DNA of 64,000 nucleotides from Pisaster brevispinus (taxonomy: Eukaryota; Echinodermata; Asteroidea; Forcipulatida; Asteriidae). The stretch lies in the NCBI GenBank assembly GCA_023634235.1, contig JAMKCF010000007.1, positions 7,139,630 through 7,203,629 of the forward strand. The letters are read 5' to 3'. The position numbers and the translations under genes were made by a program. The notes under the pieces are model-generated. The model searched no databases. It was not told the DNA's origin and worked only from the letters and a program-made list of their open reading frames with translations. Shown one piece after another: positions 1-10,937 of this stretch (position 1 is the first letter of the stretch; each line of letters starts with the position of its first letter).

Positions 1-1251
1 AAGAACATAACAATGCTGAAGTTAGGGATAGAGAGGAACGGTTCCATGTTAAGGTGCTTAGTGTCCAGCGGATCGTCATCATTAACGGGAGACAAAGACG
101 TCGGGTTATTGTTTGTTCATCAGCGTAATAAGGAAACCCCAATGACTACCACAGAAACGATGACGTCACTAGCAGTATCTTTTCAGATGACAGAAGACCC
201 GACACAGACACCACAGCAAACTCTTAAAACCCACAACACCGCTACCGTAACTACCGTAACTACCTACCGTAGTGGTCCGCTAGATCGACAGTCAACCCCA
301 TCTACACCCAAGACCTCGTCCACTCTACAGACCAAGAAGCAAGATCCCGATCCTGAGAGTAACAACCCTTCTTCAGGATATACGGACTCTACAGTCATCT
401 TAGTAGGAGGAGCTGTATGAGCTGGTTTCTTAGTTCTCCTCATTATATTCCTCCTGTACTTTTTTGTCTTCAGAGGACGATCTCAATCAAAAGTAACTGA
501 TAGACGTGAATCTCAAACACCTCAAGATGATGGAGCAGAAAGTGATGCAGACGGGATATCAGAAACCCAACTGCATGGAGACACTTTGATGAGGTGTGTT
601 CAAGATAACAGCCACATTTACTCTGCAGGCGAGAGGTCAGTTGAGTCTTCGAGGGAATCAGCTACCGTAGTAGTGACCTCGGACTTACACCAGCAGGTAG
701 ACACGAAACATGATCGAGACAGTACACAGAATCAGTCCACGTATGCTGTGGTGGATAAAAGTTGCGTCAACAGTAAGTTATTGGGCGCCATTTCCACTGA
801 GGAGGCATCTTTGAAAATCTTAGGAAGCGGGAAATATCAGTCGAAGCTTCATCGTGAAACAGACAAGGCTCAGACCGTGAGCAGTCATATGTCGAATCAT
901 CAAAAATCAGCCGTTGCTGGGAAAGATTTGCCGGTACCAGAGCGAGTCGTTGACCGTCAACCGTCCGGTAAGAAACCTCGCGTCATTCCGTACCATTTTT
1001 CCAAACGTCGATCGAACACCACGACCCAAGCCCAAGCCACGCTAGAGCAGACGGCAGACCGTGGAGAAACCGGCATCGTCAAGGATGACCCAAGACAGAG
1101 GAATGTTGAAGGTCTGATCTACGCTGACTTGGATCTATCACGAGGATCGGCAAGAATCATCAGCCCGGAGGAGGAAACGGTTTATGCTGACATTGCCAAC
1201 AAGCAGACTATGGGTAAAGACCAAGGAAGGGATATAGACCACACCCCTTAG
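1..1251 (+). CDS. 3' exon of an Ig-superfamily receptor with ITIM/ITSM-like tail (partial, in-frame TGA)
   Basis: One frame runs from the window edge to a TAG at 1249-1251 (417 codons), broken only by a TGA at 418-420. The first ~36 codons look like the E-F-G strands of an Ig fold (ITMLKLGI, then SMLRCLVSS, then DVGLLFVHQ). A Thr/Ser/Pro-rich stalk follows (to about codon 130), then a hydrophobic helix (about 131-157) ending in the basic stop-transfer FRGR, then a ~257-residue hydrophilic tail. Tail tyrosines: Y207 (HIYSAG), Y248 (STYAVV), Y374 (LIYADL, canonical ITIM spacing) and Y395 (TVYADI, fits the ITSM pattern TxYxxI). Ligand and orthology are not recognised. In known receptors such motifs bind SHP-1/SHP-2 or SAP-type SH2 domains; that role is inferred here. 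The 5' exons lie outside the window. The TGA leaves open a pseudogene, a null allele, readthrough or an assembly error. Confidence 0.7.
418..420 (+). other. In-frame TGA inside the transmembrane segment
   Basis: The codon separates VILVGGAV from AGFLVLLIIF, so the helix, the basic flank and the ITIM tail all continue in the same frame after it. A single change from GGA (Gly) or CGA (Arg) would create it; Gly suits the helix. The following bases are GCT, not the CTA of the best-known animal readthrough context. Confidence 0.9.
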
Positions 1252-1497
1252 GTAATCACTGTTGTCAGTTTGAAAAGGTAGAGTGTGGTCAGCTTTGTAA
1301 AAAGGTTGACTCATTTTAAAGTCAATTGTCGTTTCAGGGTACCCACAATAATGTGCACAACTGAATTTCTGTGAGGATATGAGAGCAAGTTCAAAATGAG
1401 ATTTTAATTTCAAGTTTTTTACCAGTTAATGCTGTTAGTGAATGCTTCTATACATAAACTAAAGAAAGGCTTCAGAGTGCTTAATGAATTACAAGGT

Positions 1498-1503
1498 AAT
1501 AAA
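1498..1503 (+). promoter_or_regulatory. Poly(A) signal candidate of the receptor gene
   Basis: AATAAA lies 247 bp after the receptor stop codon and is the nearest good hexamer downstream, giving a 3' UTR of about 270 nt. Confidence 0.4.
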
Positions 1504-4370
1504 ACAAAAAGCTAACGTATGTCACATGGACAGACAGGACGGGTTGTAAAGCAAAACGGGAATAACTTAAAGATGACTGGTAATTTGTACTTACATTCTT
1601 TGGTTTAAATAATGGTAGAAACAAACATTTGATTAATTCCTGTGTGACTAAGGTGCAATACTCATGTCACATGAACAGAAAGTTGTAACAAAATGTGACG
1701 ACCGTACATTCATTTTTTAACAAAACCCTACAGTTTCTTAAGTAATCAGACAATACCTTAGCTTTGGTTTGTAGGAATCCCAAAAGAATTAACATGTGAG
1801 TGCGACAACAACTTCGACCAGAATAATATTATGTCCGTCGCTGTAAAAAAACATTACAATTGTAAATAACATCTCCATCAACTTCTACAAAACTCATAAA
1901 ATTGTTTTAATTTGTGTCAAGTGCAAGCTTCAAATGCTTTTGAAAACACAGGAAATACAAACAGCAAAAATACGTCATTCTCTCATCACTATACCGTAAA
2001 ACCTAAGATTTTCTCCAATCTATACGTTTAGTGTGGATAGACCCATGTACTAATTCTTAGCCTAATTTTCATGCATATTTAGAAGTACAGTCGAAGCTTA
2101 CAAGCCAGTGGGGAATCTTTTCCGGTCATACATAATATACCAACTCTAAAAAAATATGAAGTGTTGGAATATTATAGTAACTAGTAAAAGCACTAAGAAA
2201 TACTGGGTCATTAGATGTAAGTGTTCCGAATTGTATTAGTGCTACATGTAAGATTTGTCTTTATGTTATCATTCTTGTTTTGATGTAGGTCTATGTGGAA
2301 AGAGACACTTGTGGAGCAGTGAAGTTTGTTCAAGTACTTTTTACAAAGTTTTGATAAATATGACATTTTTATATGGGATTAGCAAGGAACTGTGGACAAC
2401 TTTAAATCATTTTGAAAAAAAGTTTTATAAATTGATTTCATTGCATGTACAGGATGTCGCATAATGGATTCGGGAAGTAAATGTTGCTAGAATCAGTCAC
2501 ATTCTTATGTGTTATTTCAATGATGACGTACTCGGATAAAATATGTTTCTGTCAAAGGGGCACATTGCCTTAAAATCTCTCAAAGTTCTGTTGTTTGGAA
2601 TTACTCCTTATCCTTTTTTCATGCACAAAACACATACAGTGTGTTGTAAATAGCGAGTGTGAATTAAAGGGGAAATATTCCATTTGCCTCAATAAAACCA
2701 GCGTAGCACACGGGCCGTCATTTTGTTGAGACAAACATTTGGTTTTACAAAATAGCGGACGGTGGTATGTCATGAAATTACACACAATAAACACACAATT
2801 TCTAGGAAATTTTACGTGAATTATTAAATTCTACTTTTAAAACATCTTTCTATCCTCATGCATTTCAAAGCACACGCTTTCAGGCCTATACCCAAAAGCG
2901 TCTAATCCGAAGGCAACGTGCTCCTAGAGGGGTTACTTTGTACTTTCTTAAAGGGAAGCTATACGTAAGGTAATCACTCTTAAAACTAATGCAATAGAAA
3001 CTTACTAGGTTAGAAGTACAGCAGCTTTTGATATAAAGCAACTTGATAACCATTTTACTTCGAAGTAATGTGGTTATGGGGGAAAAATATCAAGTATATA
3101 CCCCAAATTTGAATCTGAGAAACATAACTGTCAGAAACGTTTCTCAGATTGTGTGTTCCAATATAATGGATTATTCTTCCTGCGTGGACACAACTGCTCC
3201 GGATTTTCGGCAATATCTCAAAAACGCTACCACCATTTGAAATGTAATTTTTACAGGTTAATTTCATTGTATAAATCTACATTTATTGTGATTAAAACAT
3301 TGGACGGATCTAAAAACCAAAGGTATACATTCCCTTTAACGATTATTGTAATTTATTTTTAGGTTTTCTATATACAGTTTTAACTAATTTTACTTCATTT
3401 TATAGGGAAATATTTAACGAAAATTGTTCTAGTATGAACTTCATAATCAGTAAGTTTTCGGACTAAAATTTAGCATTACAATTCAAATTACCAATTCTGT
3501 ACAATATCTTTAATATTGTTAAATGTATAATCTGAATTGCCTGTAATTATTATGCACAATGTAAGCTGGTTTATTCCTAAAGAACGTTCAGTATGCTACT
3601 TCTATAGCGAGACCCATCAAAATGTTGAAGACACCCCCTTTTGGAAGATGCACGTTATTGTCTTGGGGGCATTATATACATTCCTGGAACGTAATACCTC
3701 TTGCTTTGCTCTTCTCGAACGGTGAAATTAATGTGCTAAAGGACTCTTAGATGTGATCATTTAATCAAGTCTATTGCTTTTGTTCTACACATTCAACAGT
3801 ATTATCAAACATCTTAAGACGAGCCCACCAGCTCGACGGTTTAACTTTTCCGGGTTAAACCTGATTCGGACTAACTTTAGACAGAGTTGAACTCGATCGG
3901 GTTGAATCATGAGTTAATCCGACTTTAGTACTGTGTCTGAACGACCTCAGTAGACGTGTATACACTCTAAAAACTCCCGGGTCAAAATTGACCCGGTTTC
4001 TTGGTACCAGGGTGCCCGACCCATTTCCTGGTCAGTTTTTCTTTTAATCTTTACAATCAAACTAAAAATGCAGAGCTATCAGCGTGTTTAAAATCTTGCA
4101 ACAGTTTTAGTGAGTTATTAATCCGTAAACAGATTTGACACTCTGCAAAAAAAATTGCATAATGAAAAAAGAAAAAGAAAAAAAACTTAACGTTAAAAAA
4201 AAAAAAAAATACAATTTTAAAAAGTCAAATTACTTGCGTGCCCACGCTTTGTTCCTCAATGGATAATGTGGCAAATTTTATTTACAATTTTCGGTTATGC
4301 TAATTAGTGTAACTAAGAAACTATTGCGTATTAAAATATGTGAAAACGACGACGAATTTCGGGTAGACTA
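1504..4370. other. Intergenic, no gene seen
   Basis: AT-rich sequence with short random open frames only. I see no splice-linked coding, tRNA or clear repeat apart from A-rich runs near 4140-4215. Confidence 0.5.
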
Positions 4371-4567
4371 GGGCCCAATTTCCTGGAGCTGCTTAAGCAC
4401 AAGAAGTAGCTGAGCACAACATAATTATGCTAACTAGAATAAGGTTTCCAGACAAGCAAATACCATGTTTCATGTACAATTTGTGACTATAGTATCCTGC
4501 TCATTTCTGCTGAGTAAACAACCGTTAAGCCATCTTTTCTGCTTAAGCAGCTCTATGAAATTGGCCC
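4371..4567. repeat. Foldback MITE, GGGCCCAATTTC family
   Basis: Terminal inverted repeats: left begins GGGCCCAATTTC and includes GAGCTGCTTAAGCA; right ends with GCTTAAGCAGCTCTATG then AAATTGGCCCA. About 197 bp, full length, one of many related copies in the window. Confidence 0.8.
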
Positions 4568-7186
4568 AGAAGTTTTAGTATTGCTAAGGGGATTGGTGAC
4601 AGGGTGAATATTCCTTAAGACGTTCAGCTTCGATAAGTATGTTATTTGATAAAAAGTTTGTTATGTTCTTTATTGAATACCTTTACACCGATTTATGACT
4701 ATTTTTTTTCATTATTAGGTCAAATAGAAAACCACTGAACTGTAAAAGTATTTGTGAATATTGAACTCAGATTTGAACTCAAACTGATGCTAATAAGCCT
4801 GAGGGTTAGTTCGTATTGTGGAAATGTATGCGCTTAAAGTAAGGTAACATTTTAGGGGGCACACCATTTTATTTAGGGTGCCCTTTTGGCCAATTAAAAC
4901 CGTAGCTTTGAATGTCACCTTTCAGCACTCTTGTTATGCCATTTTACTATTTTTATGAGACAATCTGACGTGAGTGTAAAAACAAATACATTTTATGCGT
5001 GTAAATGGAAACAAAATGTTTGCTTAACCATTGAAATTGTCGCATTAAAGCTTACAAAATGTAACATTTTACACTCGTAATTTTTTTAAAGTCCAGATTT
5101 CAAATGGGATTTTCTCCAAACATGGATTTTATGCAGTGATGCAGATTTGCCCTTTTCGAAAATAGTATCTCTTAACATTCTGCTTGGGAAAAACAACTGC
5201 ATTGTTGGTAGTTGTGTTTTGATGGAAAGAAAAGGAAGGGTAGCCATTGCCAAAGTCATTCACTGGAATCTTTGGGCAAAATTACAACCGTGTAAACATC
5301 GACGTGATTGGCAGTGACACGAAATCTGAAATTTAAGACTTTCCAAACAAGATGATGAGGGGTAAAGACTCCTGGCAAGACGTTGTGAACGGAGTTTTCG
5401 ATTACGACTGCTAAATGATGATGATGATGATACGGTAGATGTTATGTGTATGGTTATAGTTTAGTTACTGACCAATATCCAACAAAAACAAGGGTGGCTT
5501 TGACTTTTGTCATTGTCCCTTTTCAACGACAGAAATTGTAGTTTCACATTAGGCACACTTTGGAAAACCTAATTTATCTTGCCTAATAACTCAAGCATAA
5601 AACATGGCTCCGATAGTTCGTAAAAGTACTAGAAATGTTGTATCTTTATAGCAGCCAGGAAATGACGACCATGCCATGCCAAACGAGGATTAGTCAAATT
5701 TACGAGTCAGGGATTTTGCAGAGGGAGAAAAAAAGAGAGAGTTACATGAATTAAAGCAGGACTAGAAACCCATCAGGAAAAAGGGGGCCTTGTAGATGTA
5801 GTGAACTAACACAAGGGGTCTGGAAGTATTACTTCCAGCCACAGTGTTGAGGGGATGAGCCTCTGGTAAGGGGGTAACTACTTTGCTGACTAAGAAGTTT
5901 CAATATGATACTTGTTCCACTAAGATGATCCGTTCTATTTATTGAGATGTGTCTAATGATTAAGCAAAATAAAACAAAACAAAAACCTGCAAAAGTACTA
6001 ACGACACTATAGGCCTAAAATAATACTTCCAAAATAGTGAGCATTTTCTAGAGCTAGATGAATTATATTGATGTGTTAAAGACATTTTATAATAAAAATA
6101 GACTTAGCAGACATTCCTGAGCATCAAAGTAAAATAGAGGGACTCACCCAGCACCACACCAGGATAGCAACATATCCAAGGATCAGTCTTACTCAAGTGT
6201 CAACACCTGCAGCCAACTACATGTACTTCACTGAAATAAAGTTTAAGACCTTTGTCTAACTACTACCTGACTACCAAGTTTAAGTTCCAACATTCACATG
6301 GCTTACATGATAAATAAATAAAAATGAAGTTGTGGACATGCCATAGAAGAGCATAAGAATAAGATAAATACCAGAGTAACAGACGAGGGTCACAGTTCAC
6401 CACAACAACAATAATACCATTCAACGCTGTGCAACTGCGAGTTTGCATACACTACATATTGCTACGTGGTTTAAGTACACACAATGGCTGCACACATATA
6501 AAGCCTATAACTTGGACGTGCAGACCCCACAATATCCCACACACATCTCACGTAATTAAGTGATTTTAAGATTTGAATTTGGAATAATTACAACTACTAG
6601 TGGAATCTGTAATTGATGATAAAGATTATGGTTTACCTTTTAGTGTCCATAAAGATGAATAAATAGCAAAAAACAACCGTTGTTTCTCCCGGCTTTTCAC
6701 GGCAACTGCGCTGACCACAAGGGACGCGGGAAAAGGCAAAGCCACACCTCCAGTCAATCAGAGGCGAGCATTACCGTCTTAAAAATTAATAATACATTAG
6801 GTCAATACATAGATAAAAAGGGCCATGTCTCTACCGATCATTATGTTTTTAAGAGGCACATACTTTGGTAAACCCAAACAACCATATTTTTGAAACTGTA
6901 AATTAACAACAATTGTCCATACTGGATTTTGTTTTAAAGGTAGTTAAGGTAGTAGTTAAAAGAATGAAATTTAGAATAATAAAAAGGAGAAATAGAAAGC
7001 CATATATTTGTTAATGTTCTAATTGTTTGCAATGAGAGACATTTTGGGGTCGCAGCAGAAGTCTTTCCAAAAGTTCTCGAGATTCGAGAATAATATGCGC
7101 ATACTCATAACTATGTAAATAATGCACATGATATTTAGCGGTCGTGTCTTCTCCCCACCTAGCGTTACAAAGACCCTAATCGACCA
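4568..7186. other. Intergenic, no gene seen
   Basis: Only short spurious frames. A small ATG trinucleotide run lies at about 5417-5432. Nothing else recognisable. Confidence 0.45.
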
Positions 7187-7315
7187 TGCAAGTCTCGCGC
7201 GTATTCGAACATTTTTGGGACCACTGTGGTCCCACGTACATTGCTTTATTGCATTAAAGAAACAAACTCACGCGTTTTAACGGATCCCAATGTTCGAATA
7301 CGCGCGAGACTTGCA
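7187..7315. repeat. MITE with CpG-rich terminal inverted repeats
   Basis: A ~28-bp inverted repeat (TGCAAGTCTCGCGCG onward at 7187; its complement ends at 7315) encloses about 70 bp that contains a small GGGACCACTGTGGTCCC palindrome. Related termini (GTGCAAGTCTCGCG) occur near 26809. Confidence 0.75.
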
Positions 7316-10300
7316 CAGCAGCTAGTATCTGCCACTCTCACCATACGGAAATCAAAACTCTGATAGCTTGACCACGTGGCCTAAAATAGCACTCTACAAT
7401 GTGTAAAACACTACAATGTATAATGGATATTGACTACCAAAAAGGGCGCAACAAAAATTAATTTGATGATGACCTCAACGATGTTGTAGTACAGCAAGAG
7501 TCTAATTAAAAAAACAACAATAATGCAAAATACAAAATAAATAAATGCCTGACGTCATAAAATACCCGAGTGCCCTCTAACGGCAGAATAAAAGCTATTC
7601 AAAATGTATTTTTAGTTGATGTCTGTGGCAATCTTTACAGTCAACATTTCGAAACTGGTATACAAGTTACCTCTATGCAGGTAATGCATGTGTGCGTTTC
7701 GAGTTGATGACGTCATCACGTGTCACATGACATCACATTAAAGGGGCACTTTTGTGGACGAGTATCTACCGAAGTACTAACTTGATTGGGTTGAATCTGA
7801 GTATGTGTTCAGACAGAGACGTGTTCTAACGCAAATTCAGATGACGTCATGACTACGTCACCATTAAAAAAATACTTTTGACAATCCCTCTTACGGTACA
7901 ACACAAGAGAAAGTTAGCGGCAGCATGGTAATAAAATAAAAACACAAGTTTTCTCCTTTAATGACGTGAGGCTGTTGTCATGGACCCCACCTTTTGTTTC
8001 ATCATCCAACAAACACACACACAGATGCAAATAAGGGACAAATTTTGATTCGTCATTTGCTCTTTTATTAAATAAAGAAAGCTGAACGGTATTTTTTACT
8101 TTAACCCTTTACCCCCTTACATCAACAAATCTACAAAATCAAAATTATTTAAAAATTGCCTGATTTGATATCATGTTCTAGTACTATCACACATAGTACA
8201 ATCATTTATTCACCTTTATATATTATTGTTATTCATACATATTCGTTTTCAAGTAGCACACATATACACACAAATTGCTTTCAACAACAAGTCGATGACT
8301 TTGTTTTAAAGTTAATCTGATATAACTTCAAACTGGTATAAACAACTACTAAAATAGTATAAGATTAAATGACCCCCCCCCCCCCAATCAAAGAAAAAAA
8401 ACTACAATAATAGTTCTAATAGTAAAAAATAATAGAAATAATTAATTACAATTTCAGTAAACTCTTACTATAATATATTACGTAAAGGCAGGGGTTGTGA
8501 CTACAATCGTCAATGGCATATAAACAGTACACCTCCGTTGTTTACATCAGACTGTTGGTGCTCGATTTGTCGCGTGTACCCCCCCCCCCCTCATTGTGTT
8601 CTGGGAATCTCTGGAATTCTTCAGAGGATTTTAAAAGGAGGGGGAATTCTGTACATTCAAGAGGAAAAGTTAAAGTGTGGAAGCTTTTGGGGTGGGGTGG
8701 GGTGTGGGAAGGGGGACACACCCTCTGTCACTATCGGGCATGGTATCGTATAATAAGCCCAGCGAACTGGTGGACTTTTGTTGGCCTTAAATAATGCAAT
8801 CGCTGATCTGATTAGTCTACAGAAGAAAAACAACTTTGAAAAGTGATTCATTCGAAAATTGAAAACGTATGTAGGCCTTTTTGAGGTCAACAGACCCAAG
8901 AGAAACTTCAAAGTGGTATCAACAACTGGAAAGCTTTTTTCCTTTAATGTCTAAACTTTAGTCCCGAGTCTAAGCTGGCCACACACACGTGACGACCAAA
9001 TGGGAATTGAAACACGTTAAATGTTGGGGAAGGCAACGTCTATATCTTTCTTTGTTTCTTAAATATACCACAGGTCCTTTTGTTAATGCAGTTTGCAAGA
9101 TATTTGGGGTTTTTTGAAAAAAAAGAAAAAAGAAAAAAAAATACAAAAGAAAAGGCAATTGTAAGTTATAAAAAAACATGTATTCAACAAAAATCACGAC
9201 ATATAAAATTTGGCATCAATTTTCGGCGGCGAGTATTTCAAATACAGTTTAAGCTGCTTGTCACATATGCCTGGGATTGTTGTCACCCCGAGGGCAGTTA
9301 AAGTATAATAGTGCCTTTTTCTCTTTACAGGTTTCATCAATTCTTGTCATATTTTTAGTTCGATGTGCCTTGTGTATTTTAACTTCACATCAAAATGACC
9401 GTCAGTTTTCTTATTTTTCTTTTCCCCGTTTTCCACTTTCAAGAAGTGGTTGTACTCTCACAGACCATTCTTTTAATATTATATTGAAATTTGTAGAAAA
9501 ATGATGTGCATGTATTTATTTTTAGCTTGTCTACTATTTATACATCATAAATGATTATACTTTGTATACACTCTGCTTGCTACACAACCAGATGTCATGC
9601 AGCAGGTCTACGGATCACGGTAATTGCTTTACTTTTGTTTCTCCAAGCCCACCCGGAAGTAGTAATGTAATGTTTTGTAATTTTGTGATGGCTTGCAAAA
9701 CTAATAATACATATAATAACTATGTCGACATATATATATATAAAAGAGAGGTCTAGGTCACACACAGACCTATAGTATGAATAAAGTACGTTGCTATAAA
9801 TGGTTAATGCACATACATGTATTTAAGGCAAAGCATCAATTTATGACTTTTAAAGTTCACACTTTATAAAAACCGAAATGAGGAGGTAAATACTTTAACC
9901 ACTGAGACGTTATCACCTCCATTACATACCTTTTGAGAAAAACATGGACATGATTGTTTCCCGGTTTAATTTTATTTATTTTAATTTTATTTTTTTTTCC
10001 TTTCGGAATATATTTACCCTTGTTTATGTACACATCATTATAATTTGCATAAGAAGAAATACCATGGGACAATACTTAATTCTTCTATTTATTCCGCCCA
10101 CTGGTTTGTTCTCCATCAACCTGCTTTCACTTGCGGTACACAACAATGCACACAAGCGTAACAACCAAGCATATGAATACAAAATACAAAACAAAAATAT
10201 CCCAGCATTATAATAATAATAATCAAAATCATAAAAGAAATAAGGTTGAGCCTTGAAAAAGGCATCAAGGCTGAGCTGACTTCGGGGTCTTTGCCGAATA

Positions 10301-10458
10301 AAAGGCATTTATCTGGCATCTAAACCAATCATCAAAGCATTGTACACTTATCGACCCCGAGGTTATCAGGCCCCCGGCATTTCATACACCATCTCAACTC
10401 CTTAGGAGAATTGGGCGCACAGGTTGCAAGTTATTCACATCAACATTCTAATACCACT
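7316..10458. other. Intergenic, no gene seen
   Basis: AT-rich. Holds a C-run at about 8372-8385, another at about 8579-8590 followed by G-rich sequence to 8720, and poly-A tracts near 9115-9140. No supported coding exon on either strand. Confidence 0.45.
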
Positions 10459-10464
10459 TTTATT
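10459..10464 (-). promoter_or_regulatory. Poly(A) signal candidate of BLTP1
   Basis: On the minus strand this reads AATAAA, 287 bp past the BLTP1 stop codon. Another lies at about 10087-10092. Confidence 0.4.
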
Positions 10465-10603
10465 CTGAATGATGAGAAGCAATTAAAATGACTCATGTGT
10501 GCTCATTTTGTTTCCTTGTTTAAAGTTGATGGGTTTTCCCCATATAAGTCATCGTGTCTTGTGTGATGATTCCATAGATATAGTATCAAACTGTAAATAA
10601 ATA

Positions 10604-10737
10604 GTGTCTCATGGTTACTCAGTCTGTCTCCTTGATGAGGTTGATGAGTTTTTCCATGAGTACTGCCAGTGTCTTGTCCATGAGGCCTCGTCCATAGGAC
10701 CCACAGCTCCCCCCTCTGGTGACCATTTACAGTTGGT
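10604..10737 (-). repeat. Degenerate tandem copy of the last BLTP1 coding exon in the 3' UTR
   Basis: A 132-bp unit starting GTGTCTCATGG at 10604 is repeated from 10736. The upper copy (10736 to about 10845) carries the real C-terminal codons and stop. The lower copy keeps the LINLIKETD-stop stretch in one frame but has small insertions (an extra ATGGAC-containing piece) that break the homologous frame, so it is probably non-coding 3' UTR. Confidence 0.85.
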
Positions 10738-10750
10738 GTCTCATGGCCAC

Positions 10751-10937
10751 TCAGTCCGTCTCCTTGATGAAGTTGATGAGTTTTCCCATGAGTAGCGCTA
10801 GTGTCTTGTCCATAGGATCCATAGCTCCCCTCTGACACCATTTGGGGATAGTGACCCTGGCGTGAGAGAAGCCCAGTTTTTGTAAGATGTAGTCCACTCC
10901 AAGAGGTTCAATCTGTTTGCCTCCCCATGACAGTAAT
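10751..10937 (-). CDS. BLTP1: BLTP1 window exon 43 (last coding exon)
   Basis: Encodes [40 protein letters not shown], then [14 protein letters not shown] and a TGA. Acceptor TTTCAATAG. The protein ends a little earlier than the vertebrate one, which has a Lys/Glu-rich tail. Confidence 0.95.

Noticed and set aside
418..420. Selenocysteine codon
   Set aside because: A transmembrane position is an unlikely site and I see no clear SECIS hairpin in 1252-1500 by eye; a fold search would settle it.
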